From NCBI GenBank assembly GCA_016935435.1, contig JAFGQZ010000023.1, forward strand, positions 18,113 to 82,112: a stretch of 64,000 nucleotides of DNA. The letters are read 5' to 3'. The stretch is from Bacteroidales bacterium. Its GTDB lineage: Bacteria; Bacteroidota; Bacteroidia; Bacteroidales; UBA10428. Both the position numbers and the translations under genes were made by a program. The notes beneath the pieces are model-generated. The model was not told the DNA's origin, did not search any database, and was given only the letters and a program-made list of their open reading frames with translations. Of the stretch, positions 9,620-18,962 are shown in pieces. Position 1 is the first letter of the stretch. Each line of letters begins with the position of its first letter.

Positions 9620-9649
9620 CAGCCCTGGCAAAATGCCAGGGCTGTTTTT
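9620..9649 (+). terminator. Strong rho-independent terminator
   Basis: CAGCCCTGGCA (9620-9630) and TGCCAGGGCTG (9634-9644) form a perfect 11-bp stem with an AAA loop, followed directly by TTTTT. It separates the glycan cluster from the respiratory operon. I found no good promoter match in the rest of the 9540-9762 gap. Confidence 0.9.
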
Positions 9650-9762
9650 CTGGAACCAGCACCACAAACTTAGGGGTTCTTAATTCTATGTCGTTTAATT
9701 AACACGATATAAAAAATACTATCTTGGCCTGTTTTTTAGAGAAAAGTGGCAAAATATTGTAA

Positions 9763-11058
9763 ATGCACGACACTAACAGCACGATAAAGAAAAAAATACC
9801 TTGCTTTGGGTTTATCTTGCACCTTCACCCCCGAAAAGTTAATCCATCAGTATTACGCTTTCATTTAACATTCGGTCTGGGTGGCATGGCTGCATTGCTT
9901 GTAGCCGTTCAGGCAGTAACGGGTTTATTGCTCAAGTTTCATTATGTGCCAACCCCACAGGGAGCTTACAATTCAATACTCAATTTGCAGGAAACCCTGT
10001 TGTTTGGCAAAATGCTCAGGAGCATCCACCATTGGGGGGCTATTCTGTTGATATGGGTGGTTTTTCTTCACCTGCTCAGGGTTGTTTTTACCGGAGCTTA
10101 CCGCAAACCCAGGCACAGCAACTGGCATATTGGCTTATTATTGTTTATTCTTGTTGTATTTTCGAATTTCACCGGATATCTGCTTCCCTGGGATCAACTT
10201 TCGTACTGGGCAATTACTATAAGCACTAACCTGATTGGGTTTATTCCCTTTGGCGGAAGTTGGCTAAAAGAAGTACTTTTGGGAGGAACAGAGGTCGGCA
10301 GGGCAACACTAACAAAGTTTTACAACCTGCATACCGGCATTATTCCGTTTTCCATGCTGATATTAATGGCATACCATTTCTGGCATGTCAGAAAGGCCGG
10401 CGGGGTTGTTGTTGCCGAAGAATTTAAATATTTGGACAATATTGACACAAACCCCCATCTTGTAGCGCGTGAGTTTGTTGTAGCCCTGGTACTTTTAGCA
10501 GTTTTGTTTTTTTTAGGAAGTGTTTTCGATGCACCCCTTCGAGATAGGGCAAATCCGGCAATGAGCCCCGACCCGGCAAAAGCACCCTGGTATTTTATGG
10601 GGTTGCAGGAGTTGTTAATTCATTTTCATCCTTTTATTGTTGTTGTATTTTTTCCCCTGGTATTATTATTTGCAGCCCTGGGCTTGCCATATTTTATAAA
10701 GAAAGATAAACTTTATGGTATTTGGTTTATTTCATCGAATGGTAAAAAGGCGGCTGTTTATGCTATGTTTTTTGGCATATTGATTACCTTATTTTTTATT
10801 TTGGCCGATGAGTTTCTGCCTGGCCCCGAAATTGTAGCCCCAAATTTGCCAACATGGATTACCTCAGGTGTTTTGCCGCTAACTGTTAGTTTAATAGCTG
10901 TTTATTCTTTTTTGCGTTACCTTAAAAAGAAGTATTTGCTGAACCGTGCCGGTATTGTGCAAACATTTATTGTTTTTCTGGTGGCCGCTTATAGTATTTT
11001 AACTATTACGGGCATTTTTTTCAGGGGCAAAGGAATGTCGCTGGTGTGGCCATGGTAA
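9763..11058 (+). CDS. Cytochrome b subunit of a bc-type quinol oxidase complex
   Basis: 431 residues with about eight or nine membrane helices, a fused cytochrome b N- and C-terminal form. Heme-ligand histidines are visible in RSIHHWGA, FLHLLR, YNLHTGI and YHFWHVRKAGG. GYLLPWDQLSYWA is the conserved quinol-site helix, and PDPAKAPWYFMGLQELL replaces the PEWY loop of mitochondrial-type proteins, as in b6f-like and menaquinol-type complexes. It would oxidise (mena)quinol in the inner membrane and pass electrons to the Rieske protein encoded 18 bases downstream. It is the first gene of a three-gene operon with the Rieske and octaheme cytochrome genes. No separate cytochrome c1 gene is present. 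Confidence 0.92.
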   Translation: MHDTNSTIKKKIPCFGFILHLHPRKVNPSVLRFHLTFGLGGMAALLVAVQAVTGLLLKFHYVPTPQGAYNSILNLQETLLFGKMLRSIHHWGAILLIWVVFLHLLRVVFTGAYRKPRHSNWHIGLLLFILVVFSNFTGYLLPWDQLSYWAITISTNLIGFIPFGGSWLKEVLLGGTEVGRATLTKFYNLHTGIIPFSMLILMAYHFWHVRKAGGVVVAEEFKYLDNIDTNPHLVAREFVVALVLLAVLFFLGSVFDAPLRDRANPAMSPDPAKAPWYFMGLQELLIHFHPFIVVVFFPLVLLFAALGLPYFIKKDKLYGIWFISSNGKKAAVYAMFFGILITLFFILADEFLPGPEIVAPNLPTWITSGVLPLTVSLIAVYSFLRYLKKKYLLNRAGIVQTFIVFLVAAYSILTITGIFFRGKGMSLVWPW

Positions 11059-11076
11059 TTTTAGAGCAATAATTTT

Positions 11077-11595
11077 ATGAAAACCATTAATATACAGAGC
11101 GATAAAAAAGATAATTCACTTAAAAGAAGGGATTTTCTAAAAAAGGCCTGGAAAGTACTTGGACTGGTTTTAATGGCTGAATTGGCCTTGTTTGTATTTG
11201 ATATCATTAGGCCATCGCGAAAAGAAGAAATAATTTCCGGTAACGGGGAACTGAAAGATTTGGGGCATGTTAACGATTTTAGTCTTGGTTCGGTAACCCC
11301 CGACCGTGCCAATAAATTGTTTGTTGTGCGACAGGGCGATGGTGGGTTCATGGTTCTTTCGCTTTCTTGCACTCACCTGGGGTGCGCAGTTTTGTGGAAT
11401 GGCGAAAAACAGCAATTTATATGCCCCTGCCATAAATCGGTTTTCGATATGATGGGCAATGTGCTTAGTTCACCAGCTCCAAGGGCTCTCGATTATTTTC
11501 CTGTTCATATCGAAGCTGGACGGCTTAGGGCGGACCTAAGCCAGAAAGTACAAAGAAAGAAATATTCAATAAACCAGGTAACTTATGCCGTTTAA
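11077..11595 (+). CDS. Rieske [2Fe-2S] iron-sulfur protein
   Basis: 172 residues. The N-terminus is KRRDFLKKAW, a twin-arginine-like signal, followed by one hydrophobic anchor (VLGLVLMAELALFVFD). The C-terminal domain has both cluster-binding boxes, CTHLGC and CPCHKS, the two Cys-His pairs that bind the cluster, in a domain of normal length. It transfers electrons from quinol at the cytochrome b site to a c-type cytochrome. It lies between the cytochrome b and multiheme genes, and its stop overlaps the ATG at 11585, which indicates tight co-expression. Confidence 0.94.
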   Translation: MKTINIQSDKKDNSLKRRDFLKKAWKVLGLVLMAELALFVFDIIRPSRKEEIISGNGELKDLGHVNDFSLGSVTPDRANKLFVVRQGDGGFMVLSLSCTHLGCAVLWNGEKQQFICPCHKSVFDMMGNVLSSPAPRALDYFPVHIEAGRLRADLSQKVQRKKYSINQVTYAV

Positions 11596-13912
11596 CACCC
11601 AAGGGTACTCAATGAAATATTGGAAAATGGCCGGATTGGCAGCTACAATACTGTTAGTACTGACATTTCCGGTTTATTTGCTGAGGGTTGCCGGTTCTAT
11701 GGCAAATGCAGAAAAAGTGGAGGCTGTATATTTTACCGGAAGGGAATCGTGTGGCGAATGCCATAAAAAAGAGTTTGACTTATGGGCGGGCTCCCACCAC
11801 GACATGGCTATGGACTCGGCAACTGAAAATTCGGTGCTGGGCAATTTCAACAACTTTGAATTTGTCTGTCGCGGGCATACACACCGCTTGTATAAAAAGA
11901 ATGGGATGTTCTTTGTTAATACACAGGGCCCCGATGGCAATTTTAGCGACTTTCAGGTAGCATATACATTTGGATATACCCCTTTGCAGCAATACCTGGT
12001 ACCCTTTCCGGGAGGAAGGTTGCAATGCCTGCCCCTTGCCTGGGATTCAGAAAACAACAGATGGTTCCATCTTGCCGACACCATGTATGGCTGTAATACA
12101 GTAAAACCAGGCGATTGGCTATATTGGACAGGCCAGGCACAGAACTGGAACAGCATGTGTGCCGATTGCCATTCTACAAACATTAAAAAGAATTTTATTC
12201 CTGAAAGTAATTCATATCAAACCAGTTGGTCGGAGATTGATGTAAGCTGCGAAGCCTGCCACGGCCCAGCTTCTGCCCATATTGAATGGGCGGCCTTGCC
12301 CGAAGATGCCAGGCCAGGGCACGTAAATGCAGGGCTGTTGGTGAAAACAAAGGAACTAAATAACAGGGAACAACTCAATATTTGTGTACGTTGCCATTCG
12401 AGGCGTTCAGTTTCAGGCGATTTCGACCACCGCCACCCCGAATTGCTGGAATATATGGTGCCACAACTTGCTATTCCGCCCGAATACCATATTGATGGGC
12501 AAATAAACGATGAAGTGTTTGTTTATGGTTCATTTGTTCAAAGCAAAATGTTCGAAAACGATGTTAAATGCAGCGATTGTCACGATGTTCATTCCCTGAA
12601 AACCAAAGATAACAGCAACGGGCTTTGCCTGCAATGCCACCGGCCAGATATTTATAACTCGCCCGAACACCATTTTCACCAGTTGCCCGATGATGGGGGG
12701 CAAGTATTTTTATCGAACAGGCTAAAGCCAGATTATGTTAAAGGTTCAGGCTCGCAATGTGTAAATTGCCACATGGCCGGCAAATATTATATGGGCAACG
12801 ATTACAGGCGCGACCACAGCTTCAGGGTTCCCCGACCCGATCTTTCCGTCAGGCTTGGAACGCCCAATGCATGCAACGATTGCCATACCGACAAATCGGC
12901 GGCCTGGGCGCAAACATATATCCAGAAATGGTATGGGATAAAAATACGCGGGCATTACGGCGAAACATTTGCAATGGCCCGAAAGGGTGATCCAGGAGCC
13001 TTACCGTTACTTACATTATATGCCGAAAATGAGCTTTTCCCACTAATGATTAGGGCAACAGCTGTGCACTTGCTGGCTGGTTATTCCGACAGTGCGGCTG
13101 TTGCGGCAATTGAAAAAGCCCTCGACGACCCGGAGGCACTGGTGCGCCATTCGGCAGTTATGGGGTACAGAACTTCCAATGCGCTTCTTTATGAGAAAAA
13201 AATGCTACCCTTGTTAAACGATCCGGTTAAGGCCATACGTGCAGAAGCTGCCATCAGGCTTTCGCAGGTGCCAGGCCAGGTATTGGGCAAGGCTTCGGCA
13301 AAGGCCTTAAAAGCTGCACTCGAAGAATATAAAAACAACAACTTATATATGGCCGATTTTCCGGGCGGGCAGTTTAATCTGGGCATATTGTATGATAATA
13401 CAGGTAAACCAGGCCTGGCAGAAAATGCATACAGACAATCGCTTCGTATCGATCCGGGCTTTGCCCAGGCAAAAGTGAACCTTGCCATGCTTTACAACAG
13501 GCAGAAAAAAAACAACGAAGCCGAAAAATTGCTGCTTGAAGTGTTAGCCGAGAACCCCGCAATGGTTGAAATAAACTATTCTTTAGCTTTGCTATATGCC
13601 GAAATGGAAAAGTACGACAAGAGCCGTTATTGTTTTATAAAAACTATTGAGGCAGAACCCCTGAATTCAAGGGCTTTGTATAATCTGGGGCTATTGGAAA
13701 ATTCGCTTGGTAATACCGAAACAGCCGAAAAACACCTGCAAAACGCTTTGAAAACCGAACCCCAAAATTTCGATTTTCTATACGCAATGTGTACTTTTTA
13801 TGTTCAGCACAAGCATAAAGAAAAAGCCTTGCATTATTCAGAAAAGTTGAAGCAGTTGTTCCCCGAAAACCCTGCCGGGAGCCAATTGTTGCAAGCTGCC
13901 CGAAAATTGTGA
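11585..13912 (+). CDS. Octaheme c-type cytochrome with HEAT-like and TPR repeats
   Basis: 775 residues from the ATG at 11585, which overlaps the Rieske gene by 11 bases; the ATG at 11612 (MKYWKMAGLAAT) may be the true start because the hydrophobic anchor begins there. Eight CxxCH heme motifs run from about residue 55 to 433: CGECH, CADCH, CEACH, CVRCH, CSDCH, CLQCH, CVNCH and CNDCH. HEAT-like repeats (about 460-580) and three or four TPRs (about 590-740, for example PGLAENAYRQSLRIDPGFAQAKVNLAML) follow. It probably accepts electrons from the Rieske protein in place of cytochrome c1; that role is inference from operon position. The TPRs suggest docking of another partner. The true acceptor is unknown. 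Confidence 0.88.
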   Translation: MPFNTQGYSMKYWKMAGLAATILLVLTFPVYLLRVAGSMANAEKVEAVYFTGRESCGECHKKEFDLWAGSHHDMAMDSATENSVLGNFNNFEFVCRGHTHRLYKKNGMFFVNTQGPDGNFSDFQVAYTFGYTPLQQYLVPFPGGRLQCLPLAWDSENNRWFHLADTMYGCNTVKPGDWLYWTGQAQNWNSMCADCHSTNIKKNFIPESNSYQTSWSEIDVSCEACHGPASAHIEWAALPEDARPGHVNAGLLVKTKELNNREQLNICVRCHSRRSVSGDFDHRHPELLEYMVPQLAIPPEYHIDGQINDEVFVYGSFVQSKMFENDVKCSDCHDVHSLKTKDNSNGLCLQCHRPDIYNSPEHHFHQLPDDGGQVFLSNRLKPDYVKGSGSQCVNCHMAGKYYMGNDYRRDHSFRVPRPDLSVRLGTPNACNDCHTDKSAAWAQTYIQKWYGIKIRGHYGETFAMARKGDPGALPLLTLYAENELFPLMIRATAVHLLAGYSDSAAVAAIEKALDDPEALVRHSAVMGYRTSNALLYEKKMLPLLNDPVKAIRAEAAIRLSQVPGQVLGKASAKALKAALEEYKNNNLYMADFPGGQFNLGILYDNTGKPGLAENAYRQSLRIDPGFAQAKVNLAMLYNRQKKNNEAEKLLLEVLAENPAMVEINYSLALLYAEMEKYDKSRYCFIKTIEAEPLNSRALYNLGLLENSLGNTETAEKHLQNALKTEPQNFDFLYAMCTFYVQHKHKEKALHYSEKLKQLFPENPAGSQLLQAARKL

Positions 13913-14007
13913 GTTTTTCGGGTATTTCCTGTTTTATGCCGGAAAGAGATACCTGTAATTGCCAATTTGTTCCTTGAGCTTCTGACACCCAACTATCATC
14001 AGGTTCT

Positions 14008-15432
14008 TTACTTTTCCACAATCGAACCTTCGAGCCAGTAAAGCCCGCCTGTGCCATCGGGAAACATGCGGCAGGTAATGGTAACTATGGTTGTATCGTT
14101 TTTCAGGAACAGCGAATTGTTTACTGCCCCCGAATTATTGGGCAGGGTGCCCCAGGGCCTGGTAACATCGCCGAAGTTTCGGGCTTCGTCGTCTCCTACC
14201 ATTACTTCCATGTAATTGTTCTGGTGCCAGTCGCCACCCCGGTAAATATGTGCCGATAAAACAGTTTCGCCCGTAGGGAGCTGCAAAAGATAAGGGGCGC
14301 CGCCATGTCCGCTGAAGCCGGTAGCCAGCCACCTGTAGGTATTGTTTTCGAAATTTGAAGTAGTAACTGTCCAGGGTTCGTTCATCGGGCGCCACAGAAT
14401 ATAAGGCGAAGTGCCTGCGTTTACGGTTTCAATGGCAAAAACTACACCTTTGTTATTTTGCAATACCAGTGGAACAGGCATCCCGTCGCGTTTTAAAGGG
14501 TAGTAAGCTGCACGGCTCTCCAGGCTCCAGCTTAAACCGTTGTTGGTTGAGCGTAATACTTTGATGTCCTGATAAACGTTTGAGCCCGACTCGTTTCGTT
14601 TGTCCCACCATAAATTTTCGCTTGAATAGAAAAGTTCAATTTCCCCATCGTGCAATTGTACCATGGCCGGTTCCCAGGTACGGCCTGTTAAATATTTTAT
14701 AGGACCGTCCCAGGTGCGGCAGCTGTCTTTGCTTATTTTTATATGAATTTCGCTTTTGTTTTCGTCGGGGCGTGCATTGGCCTCATAAGCCAGCATAACC
14801 CATCCGTTTCGCATGACTAAAAGCTCGGGGGTGCAATAGCGCCAGTATTTGTCGGGGTATTCTCTGTGGTTTGCAATCATTTTTTCATCCTGCCAGGTTT
14901 CTCCGTTATCGTAGCTTATTCGCATATAAATATTAAGCCAGTCGAGAGTATTTGGGCCGCCATGATAAACCAGCAGCAGGGTATCGCTATTGCCCAGCCG
15001 CCTTACCCTGCCGTAGTCGCCAAAGTTGTCCTGGGTAAGCTTTTTTGCCGTGGAAGCATCGTTCCAGATTATCTTGTGGGCAACTGGCCTTAGGGGAATT
15101 GAAGCTGTATCGTTACCATAGCCGGCCAATGGTGTTATTTTGGTTATGGCCGAGAACATGGGGTTGCAGGCACCTTCGGTAAAGCGCGCCCTTACAAACC
15201 TTTCCGTGTCGCTAACGGTAATATTTGCTCGCTGCCGGGTAAGCCCGTCGATATTGGACCATTGTCCGCCGGGCAGCGAATCCTGCCATTGTATGGCACC
15301 GTAAGTATTGTATGTATTAAGTTCCAGCACCTGTCCGGGAAACCCGGTAATCTGCACAGAGTCCTGGCCTATGGCCGGGTGTATTAATAAGGCAGAAATA
15401 ACAAGTATAAATATCAGGCGTATAGTTTTCAT
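14008..15432 (-). CDS. Sialidase-fold beta-propeller glycosidase (sialidase or GH93-like exo-arabinanase)
   Basis: 474 residues with a signal peptide (MKTIRLIFILVISALLIHPAIGQ). About 85 residues of an Ig-like N-terminal domain come before the propeller. Three Asp-box-like repeats are visible: SYDNGETWQ, SKDSCRTWD and STNNGLSWS. The segment WEPAMVQLHDGEIELFYSSE contains Glu, Tyr and Glu in the arrangement I associate with GH93-type and BNR_2 propellers. GH33 sialidases share the fold, and naming by Asp-boxes alone would give sialidase. The neighbouring GH43 genes favour an arabinan substrate, so GH93 is a real alternative. The gene follows the small T9SS gene by 11 bases on the same strand. 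Confidence 0.75.
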   Translation of the reverse strand: MKTIRLIFILVISALLIHPAIGQDSVQITGFPGQVLELNTYNTYGAIQWQDSLPGGQWSNIDGLTRQRANITVSDTERFVRARFTEGACNPMFSAITKITPLAGYGNDTASIPLRPVAHKIIWNDASTAKKLTQDNFGDYGRVRRLGNSDTLLLVYHGGPNTLDWLNIYMRISYDNGETWQDEKMIANHREYPDKYWRYCTPELLVMRNGWVMLAYEANARPDENKSEIHIKISKDSCRTWDGPIKYLTGRTWEPAMVQLHDGEIELFYSSENLWWDKRNESGSNVYQDIKVLRSTNNGLSWSLESRAAYYPLKRDGMPVPLVLQNNKGVVFAIETVNAGTSPYILWRPMNEPWTVTTSNFENNTYRWLATGFSGHGGAPYLLQLPTGETVLSAHIYRGGDWHQNNYMEVMVGDDEARNFGDVTRPWGTLPNNSGAVNNSLFLKNDTTIVTITCRMFPDGTGGLYWLEGSIVEK

Positions 15433-15443
15433 TATTTGCTTGT

Positions 15444-16043
15444 TTAGTTAAAAATTACAGTTTGGGCAATTGACTGGTTTTCAAAAAACAACTGAAGAAT
15501 GTAGGTTCCCTTTTCAATTCCATCGGTATCGATAGTTATGCCAGGTTCTGTTCCTTTAAAAGGAATTTCTTTAATCAGCCTGCCATCGGTACCTGTCAGC
15601 TTTATTTTTTTTAATTCATCATTATTCCCCGGATCAATAACCAGATAGTCCGAAACCGGATTGGGATAAAAGATAACTTTTCCCGTATTTATCCCGTCTG
15701 AAATACCCGAGAGAGTGGTTATTTCAATCTTATCTATAGCCGAACAGTTGTTTTCGTCGGAAACGCTTAGTTCATAAATACCTGTGTTTGAGGTTGTGTA
15801 AAATCGGTTATATGCGGTATCGTTCATTTGGTAACCAACCCAGCGGTATGTACGTGTTCCGCTGCCGCCAGAGGTTTGCACGCCGTAGCCCAGGGTCAGG
15901 GGCGTGCCTGTGTAAACCATATCCTCGCCGGCAGTAACAAGCACAAACTTCGGGGGTTGTTCGACAGGCACTTCGTATATCGATTGCCCGGCTGCTGCCA
16001 TAGTAAACAGGCAAAGCAAAAGGCATAGTAAAGTGTTTTTCAT
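15444..16043 (-). CDS. Small secreted protein with T9SS type A sorting domain
   Basis: 199 residues. The signal peptide is MKNTLLCLLLCLFTMAAAGQ. The middle 90 residues look like a single Ig/SprB-like beta-sandwich (LTLGYGVQTSGGSGTRTYRW, then YELSVSDENNCSAIDKIEI). The end is a complete type A sorting domain (VIFYPNPVSDYLVIDPG, then GIEKGTYILQLFFENQ). There is no catalytic motif. The sialidase-fold gene starts 11 bases downstream, so the two are co-transcribed; because the enzyme lacks a T9SS tail and this protein has one, they may work together at the surface. That pairing is inference. Confidence 0.75.
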   Translation of the reverse strand: MKNTLLCLLLCLFTMAAAGQSIYEVPVEQPPKFVLVTAGEDMVYTGTPLTLGYGVQTSGGSGTRTYRWVGYQMNDTAYNRFYTTSNTGIYELSVSDENNCSAIDKIEITTLSGISDGINTGKVIFYPNPVSDYLVIDPGNNDELKKIKLTGTDGRLIKEIPFKGTEPGITIDTDGIEKGTYILQLFFENQSIAQTVIFN

Positions 16044-16190
16044 AGTTTATAATCTCAGTTTAAAAAAACAGATATTTTTATTGGCGAATTCCTGACATTG
16101 TTATAGTATGCGGCAATGATAGGCATTTAAAATATACGGCAGGGGTTTAGATGTAAAAAAAAACCGCACTTATGTTTAATCTGCATAAAC

Positions 16191-17531
16191 TCATAAAGCC
16201 GGTTCCCAACCTTGGGCGTATTCGCGTTTCCACATTGCATTGGCTTTGTCGCTTGCCAGAACTTTTCCGGAATTTGTGTCGATAACCAGGCTATCCTTTA
16301 AATCCTGGGCAATATTTCCCAAGTGGCAAAGCTGTGTAGATATGGCCGCATCGGCAATTGGCGCGTTAAGTTTTGCATTGAGCCTGATGGCATCGGCAAA
16401 ATTGCCTATATGCCGGGTGGTTAGTTTGTCGAAGCCCGAAAGGTCGGCAGTATTGCCCGATGAGCCCTGGTTGTCTTCCAGTTCGGTTTTAACGATATTT
16501 CCGGAAAGGTCGTATAATATGTATTTCGAACGGTCTAAGAATATAGATCCCTTTGTGCCGTGTATTGTTGCGCCCCTGCCAGTTCCATGGTGGTTAAGCC
16601 CGTTACAGCTCCGGCCTTCCCAGGTAATTGTTTTCCCTCCCGTAAATTCGTACGAAGCCATTTGGGTGTCGAAAAATTCCCAGTCGTCACCGGTAAAGTG
16701 CAAACGTCCTCCTGTTGAGACAACCCTTTGCGGGTAACCAACCCCCAGTGCCCAGCGACATATATCCAGTTCGTGTGTGCCATTATTGTGTATTTCACCG
16801 GTTCCCCAGGCGCGGAACCAATGCCAGTTGTATGGGTGAATATTGTCGCGGTATTTTTCGCGTGGGGCGGGGCCCTGCCATAATTCCCAGTCTAAAGTCG
16901 ATGGCACTGGCACTTCGTTGCCTTTACCAATTGGCCCGCGGGTGTTCGAGTACCAGGCTTTGCCCATATAAGCATTGCCAATAAGCCCGTTCTGAATATC
17001 GGCAACTGCCAGCGCCGAAGTTACCGATGAGCGCTGCTGGTTGCCCATTTGGCAAACTTTGTTGTATTTTTTTTGTGCTGTTACCAGCAGTTCGTTTTCA
17101 AAGGGGTTATGGCTGCATGGTTTTTCGACATATACATGTTTGCCCGCCTGCATGGCCATTATAGCCATGGGGGCATGCCAATGCTCGGGGGTTGCAATAA
17201 ATACTGCATCGATATTTTTATTGTCGAGTATTTTCCGAAAATCTTTTATAATTTCAGGTTTATAGTCAATAATTTTCTGGATGAACGACATGAATTTTTC
17301 AATGCAGGTTTGGTCAACATCGCAAACATAAGCTAATCTTATATTCCTGCACATCGAAATCGATTCTGCCAGGGCATGTGAGCGCCCTCCCAGTCCAACA
17401 ATTGCAACATTCAATCTATCGTTGGCTCCCGATATTCGTGCAAAATTGTTTTGTGCCATTATTAGGTTCCCAAGCCCCAGGGCAGCTGTCCCTAAAGTTG
17501 CTTTTCTGATAAATTCCCTCCGTGTAGTCAT
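16191..17531 (-). CDS. Gfo/Idh/MocA-family oxidoreductase, Tat-exported
   Basis: 446 residues from the ATG at 17531; a TTG 15 bases upstream is in frame, but the Tat motif TTRREFIRKATLGTAALGLG follows the ATG directly. The Rossmann domain starts at LNVAIVGLGGRSHALAES. The family motif EKPCSHNPFE supplies the Lys of the EKP signature, followed by the C-terminal alpha/beta domain (HNNGTHELDICRWALGVGYP). Such enzymes use tightly bound NAD(P) to oxidise or reduce sugars or cyclitols. Tat export means the cofactor would be loaded before translocation. It is the last gene of a Gfo/Idh, DUF1080, Gfo/Idh operon; that association fits 3-keto-glycoside chemistry. Confidence 0.88.
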   Translation of the reverse strand: MTTRREFIRKATLGTAALGLGNLIMAQNNFARISGANDRLNVAIVGLGGRSHALAESISMCRNIRLAYVCDVDQTCIEKFMSFIQKIIDYKPEIIKDFRKILDNKNIDAVFIATPEHWHAPMAIMAMQAGKHVYVEKPCSHNPFENELLVTAQKKYNKVCQMGNQQRSSVTSALAVADIQNGLIGNAYMGKAWYSNTRGPIGKGNEVPVPSTLDWELWQGPAPREKYRDNIHPYNWHWFRAWGTGEIHNNGTHELDICRWALGVGYPQRVVSTGGRLHFTGDDWEFFDTQMASYEFTGGKTITWEGRSCNGLNHHGTGRGATIHGTKGSIFLDRSKYILYDLSGNIVKTELEDNQGSSGNTADLSGFDKLTTRHIGNFADAIRLNAKLNAPIADAAISTQLCHLGNIAQDLKDSLVIDTNSGKVLASDKANAMWKREYAQGWEPAL

Positions 17532-17538
17532 AACTGTA

Positions 17539-18924
17539 TTATTCAAGTTCTTTAATTTTTACATTTCTGAACGACACCTCATCGCCGTGATCCTGCAACA
17601 GGATATGGCCCCATTCGGCTTCCCCGAACCCGGGCCAGTTTTTATATTTACTATAGGCTACCAATGCTTTCCACATTTGGGTATGCCGGTTGTATTCAAT
17701 TATTTTCGAACCGTTTAAAAAGTGCATTACCTGTCCGTTGCGCACCTCTATGCGTGCCCTGTTCCATTTGCCCGGAGGGTTAACCCTTTTTACCAGCAAA
17801 TTGGCATTAAAAATTTGTGCATTGGCCGGAATAAGGTCGTAAAGCGAGCCAATGGTGCGGTTTCCGTTAACACCGAGTTTTGCATCGGGGTGCTTGTTGT
17901 CGTCGAGTACCTGAAATTCGCACCCTATAGCCGATCCGGCGCCAGTGTTTAAATCGGGGTTTACAAAATACTTTATGCCGCTGTTTGCCCCTTCGGTAAT
18001 TTTAAAATCGACTTCAAGAATAAAATTTCTATATTTTTTTGTGGTAATGATATCGCCCCCGTGTTCAGACTCGCCCCCTCCGGAAGCTTCGACAGTTAAT
18101 GTTCCGTTGGCCATTGTCCAGCCTTTTTCAGGAAACTTGTCGGATTTATGGGAGCGCCAACCGTTGCTGGTTTTTCCGTCCCATAATAATTCCCAGCCTT
18201 CTGCAACTTCCCTGGCGGTCAGCGAATTCGACAGGTAACTTACCTGCCTGATATTTGTTTCCGGAAGCATTGCTTCTTGCGGGTTTTTTGTTAAAATGCG
18301 TATGTTGCGCCATTTAATAGTTTTCCCTTCGAGCAATTTGTCGCCTATGCTGTGTACCTGCAGGCCGATAAACCCTTCGGGGCTAAAGTCGGCAATTAGG
18401 TCGGCAGCAGCAATATTGTTAACAAAGGTACGTATGCGAGTGCCCACGGCTTCAACCCTGAAGTGGTTCCATTCGCCAACCTTAAAGGCTGTTTTTGCAC
18501 CGGGGTTGTATTCGAGTGTGTAGAGCCAAAGGTTGCGCTTTTCGTCGTATATACCCCCTGTCCATGCCCTTGCGGTGCCTTCGCATTCAACCTGGTAACC
18601 ATACACGGCACCGTTGGCAAATCCGGGATCGATATTGCTCCGCACCTGCACGCCGGAGTTTATTTTTTCATCTTCGATATACATGTCGTATTCCAGGATA
18701 AAGTCGGAGTAGTTATTTTCTGTAATTAAAAAAGTGTTGGGGCTGTTTAATACCGATTTGCCAGTAATTTCACCATTTGCAACAGTATATTTTGCCAAGC
18801 CGTTAACGGTTTTCCAGCCATCGAGGTTTTTACCGTTAAACAGCATTTCCCACTGCTGCGAGGCATGGGCAAAAGAAGTTAATAGCAGGAGCATGGGGGC
18901 TGTGGTTTTTATTGATTTAAACAT
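17539..18924 (-). CDS. Tandem DUF1080 (3-keto-disaccharide hydrolase-like) secreted protein
   Basis: 461 residues with a signal peptide ending SFAHASQQ. There are two DUF1080 jelly-roll domains. The first begins [18 protein letters not shown] (about residue 25) and ends near residue 210; the second begins [20 protein letters not shown] (about 245) and runs to the C-terminus with [21 protein letters not shown]1080 is known to include hydrolases acting on 3-keto-glucosides and 3-keto-disaccharides. Single-domain forms are the common ones, so the duplication is notable. It sits seven bases upstream of one Gfo/Idh gene and 38 bases downstream of another. The oxidoreductases would make or reduce the keto-sugar; this pathway assignment is inference from context. 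Confidence 0.88.
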   Translation of the reverse strand: MFKSIKTTAPMLLLLTSFAHASQQWEMLFNGKNLDGWKTVNGLAKYTVANGEITGKSVLNSPNTFLITENNYSDFILEYDMYIEDEKINSGVQVRSNIDPGFANGAVYGYQVECEGTARAWTGGIYDEKRNLWLYTLEYNPGAKTAFKVGEWNHFRVEAVGTRIRTFVNNIAAADLIADFSPEGFIGLQVHSIGDKLLEGKTIKWRNIRILTKNPQEAMLPETNIRQVSYLSNSLTAREVAEGWELLWDGKTSNGWRSHKSDKFPEKGWTMANGTLTVEASGGGESEHGGDIITTKKYRNFILEVDFKITEGANSGIKYFVNPDLNTGAGSAIGCEFQVLDDNKHPDAKLGVNGNRTIGSLYDLIPANAQIFNANLLVKRVNPPGKWNRARIEVRNGQVMHFLNGSKIIEYNRHTQMWKALVAYSKYKNWPGFGEAEWGHILLQDHGDEVSFRNVKIKELE

Positions 18925-18962
18925 GTTAAATTAAATTTGAAAAGGGTTACAGATTTTTGTTA

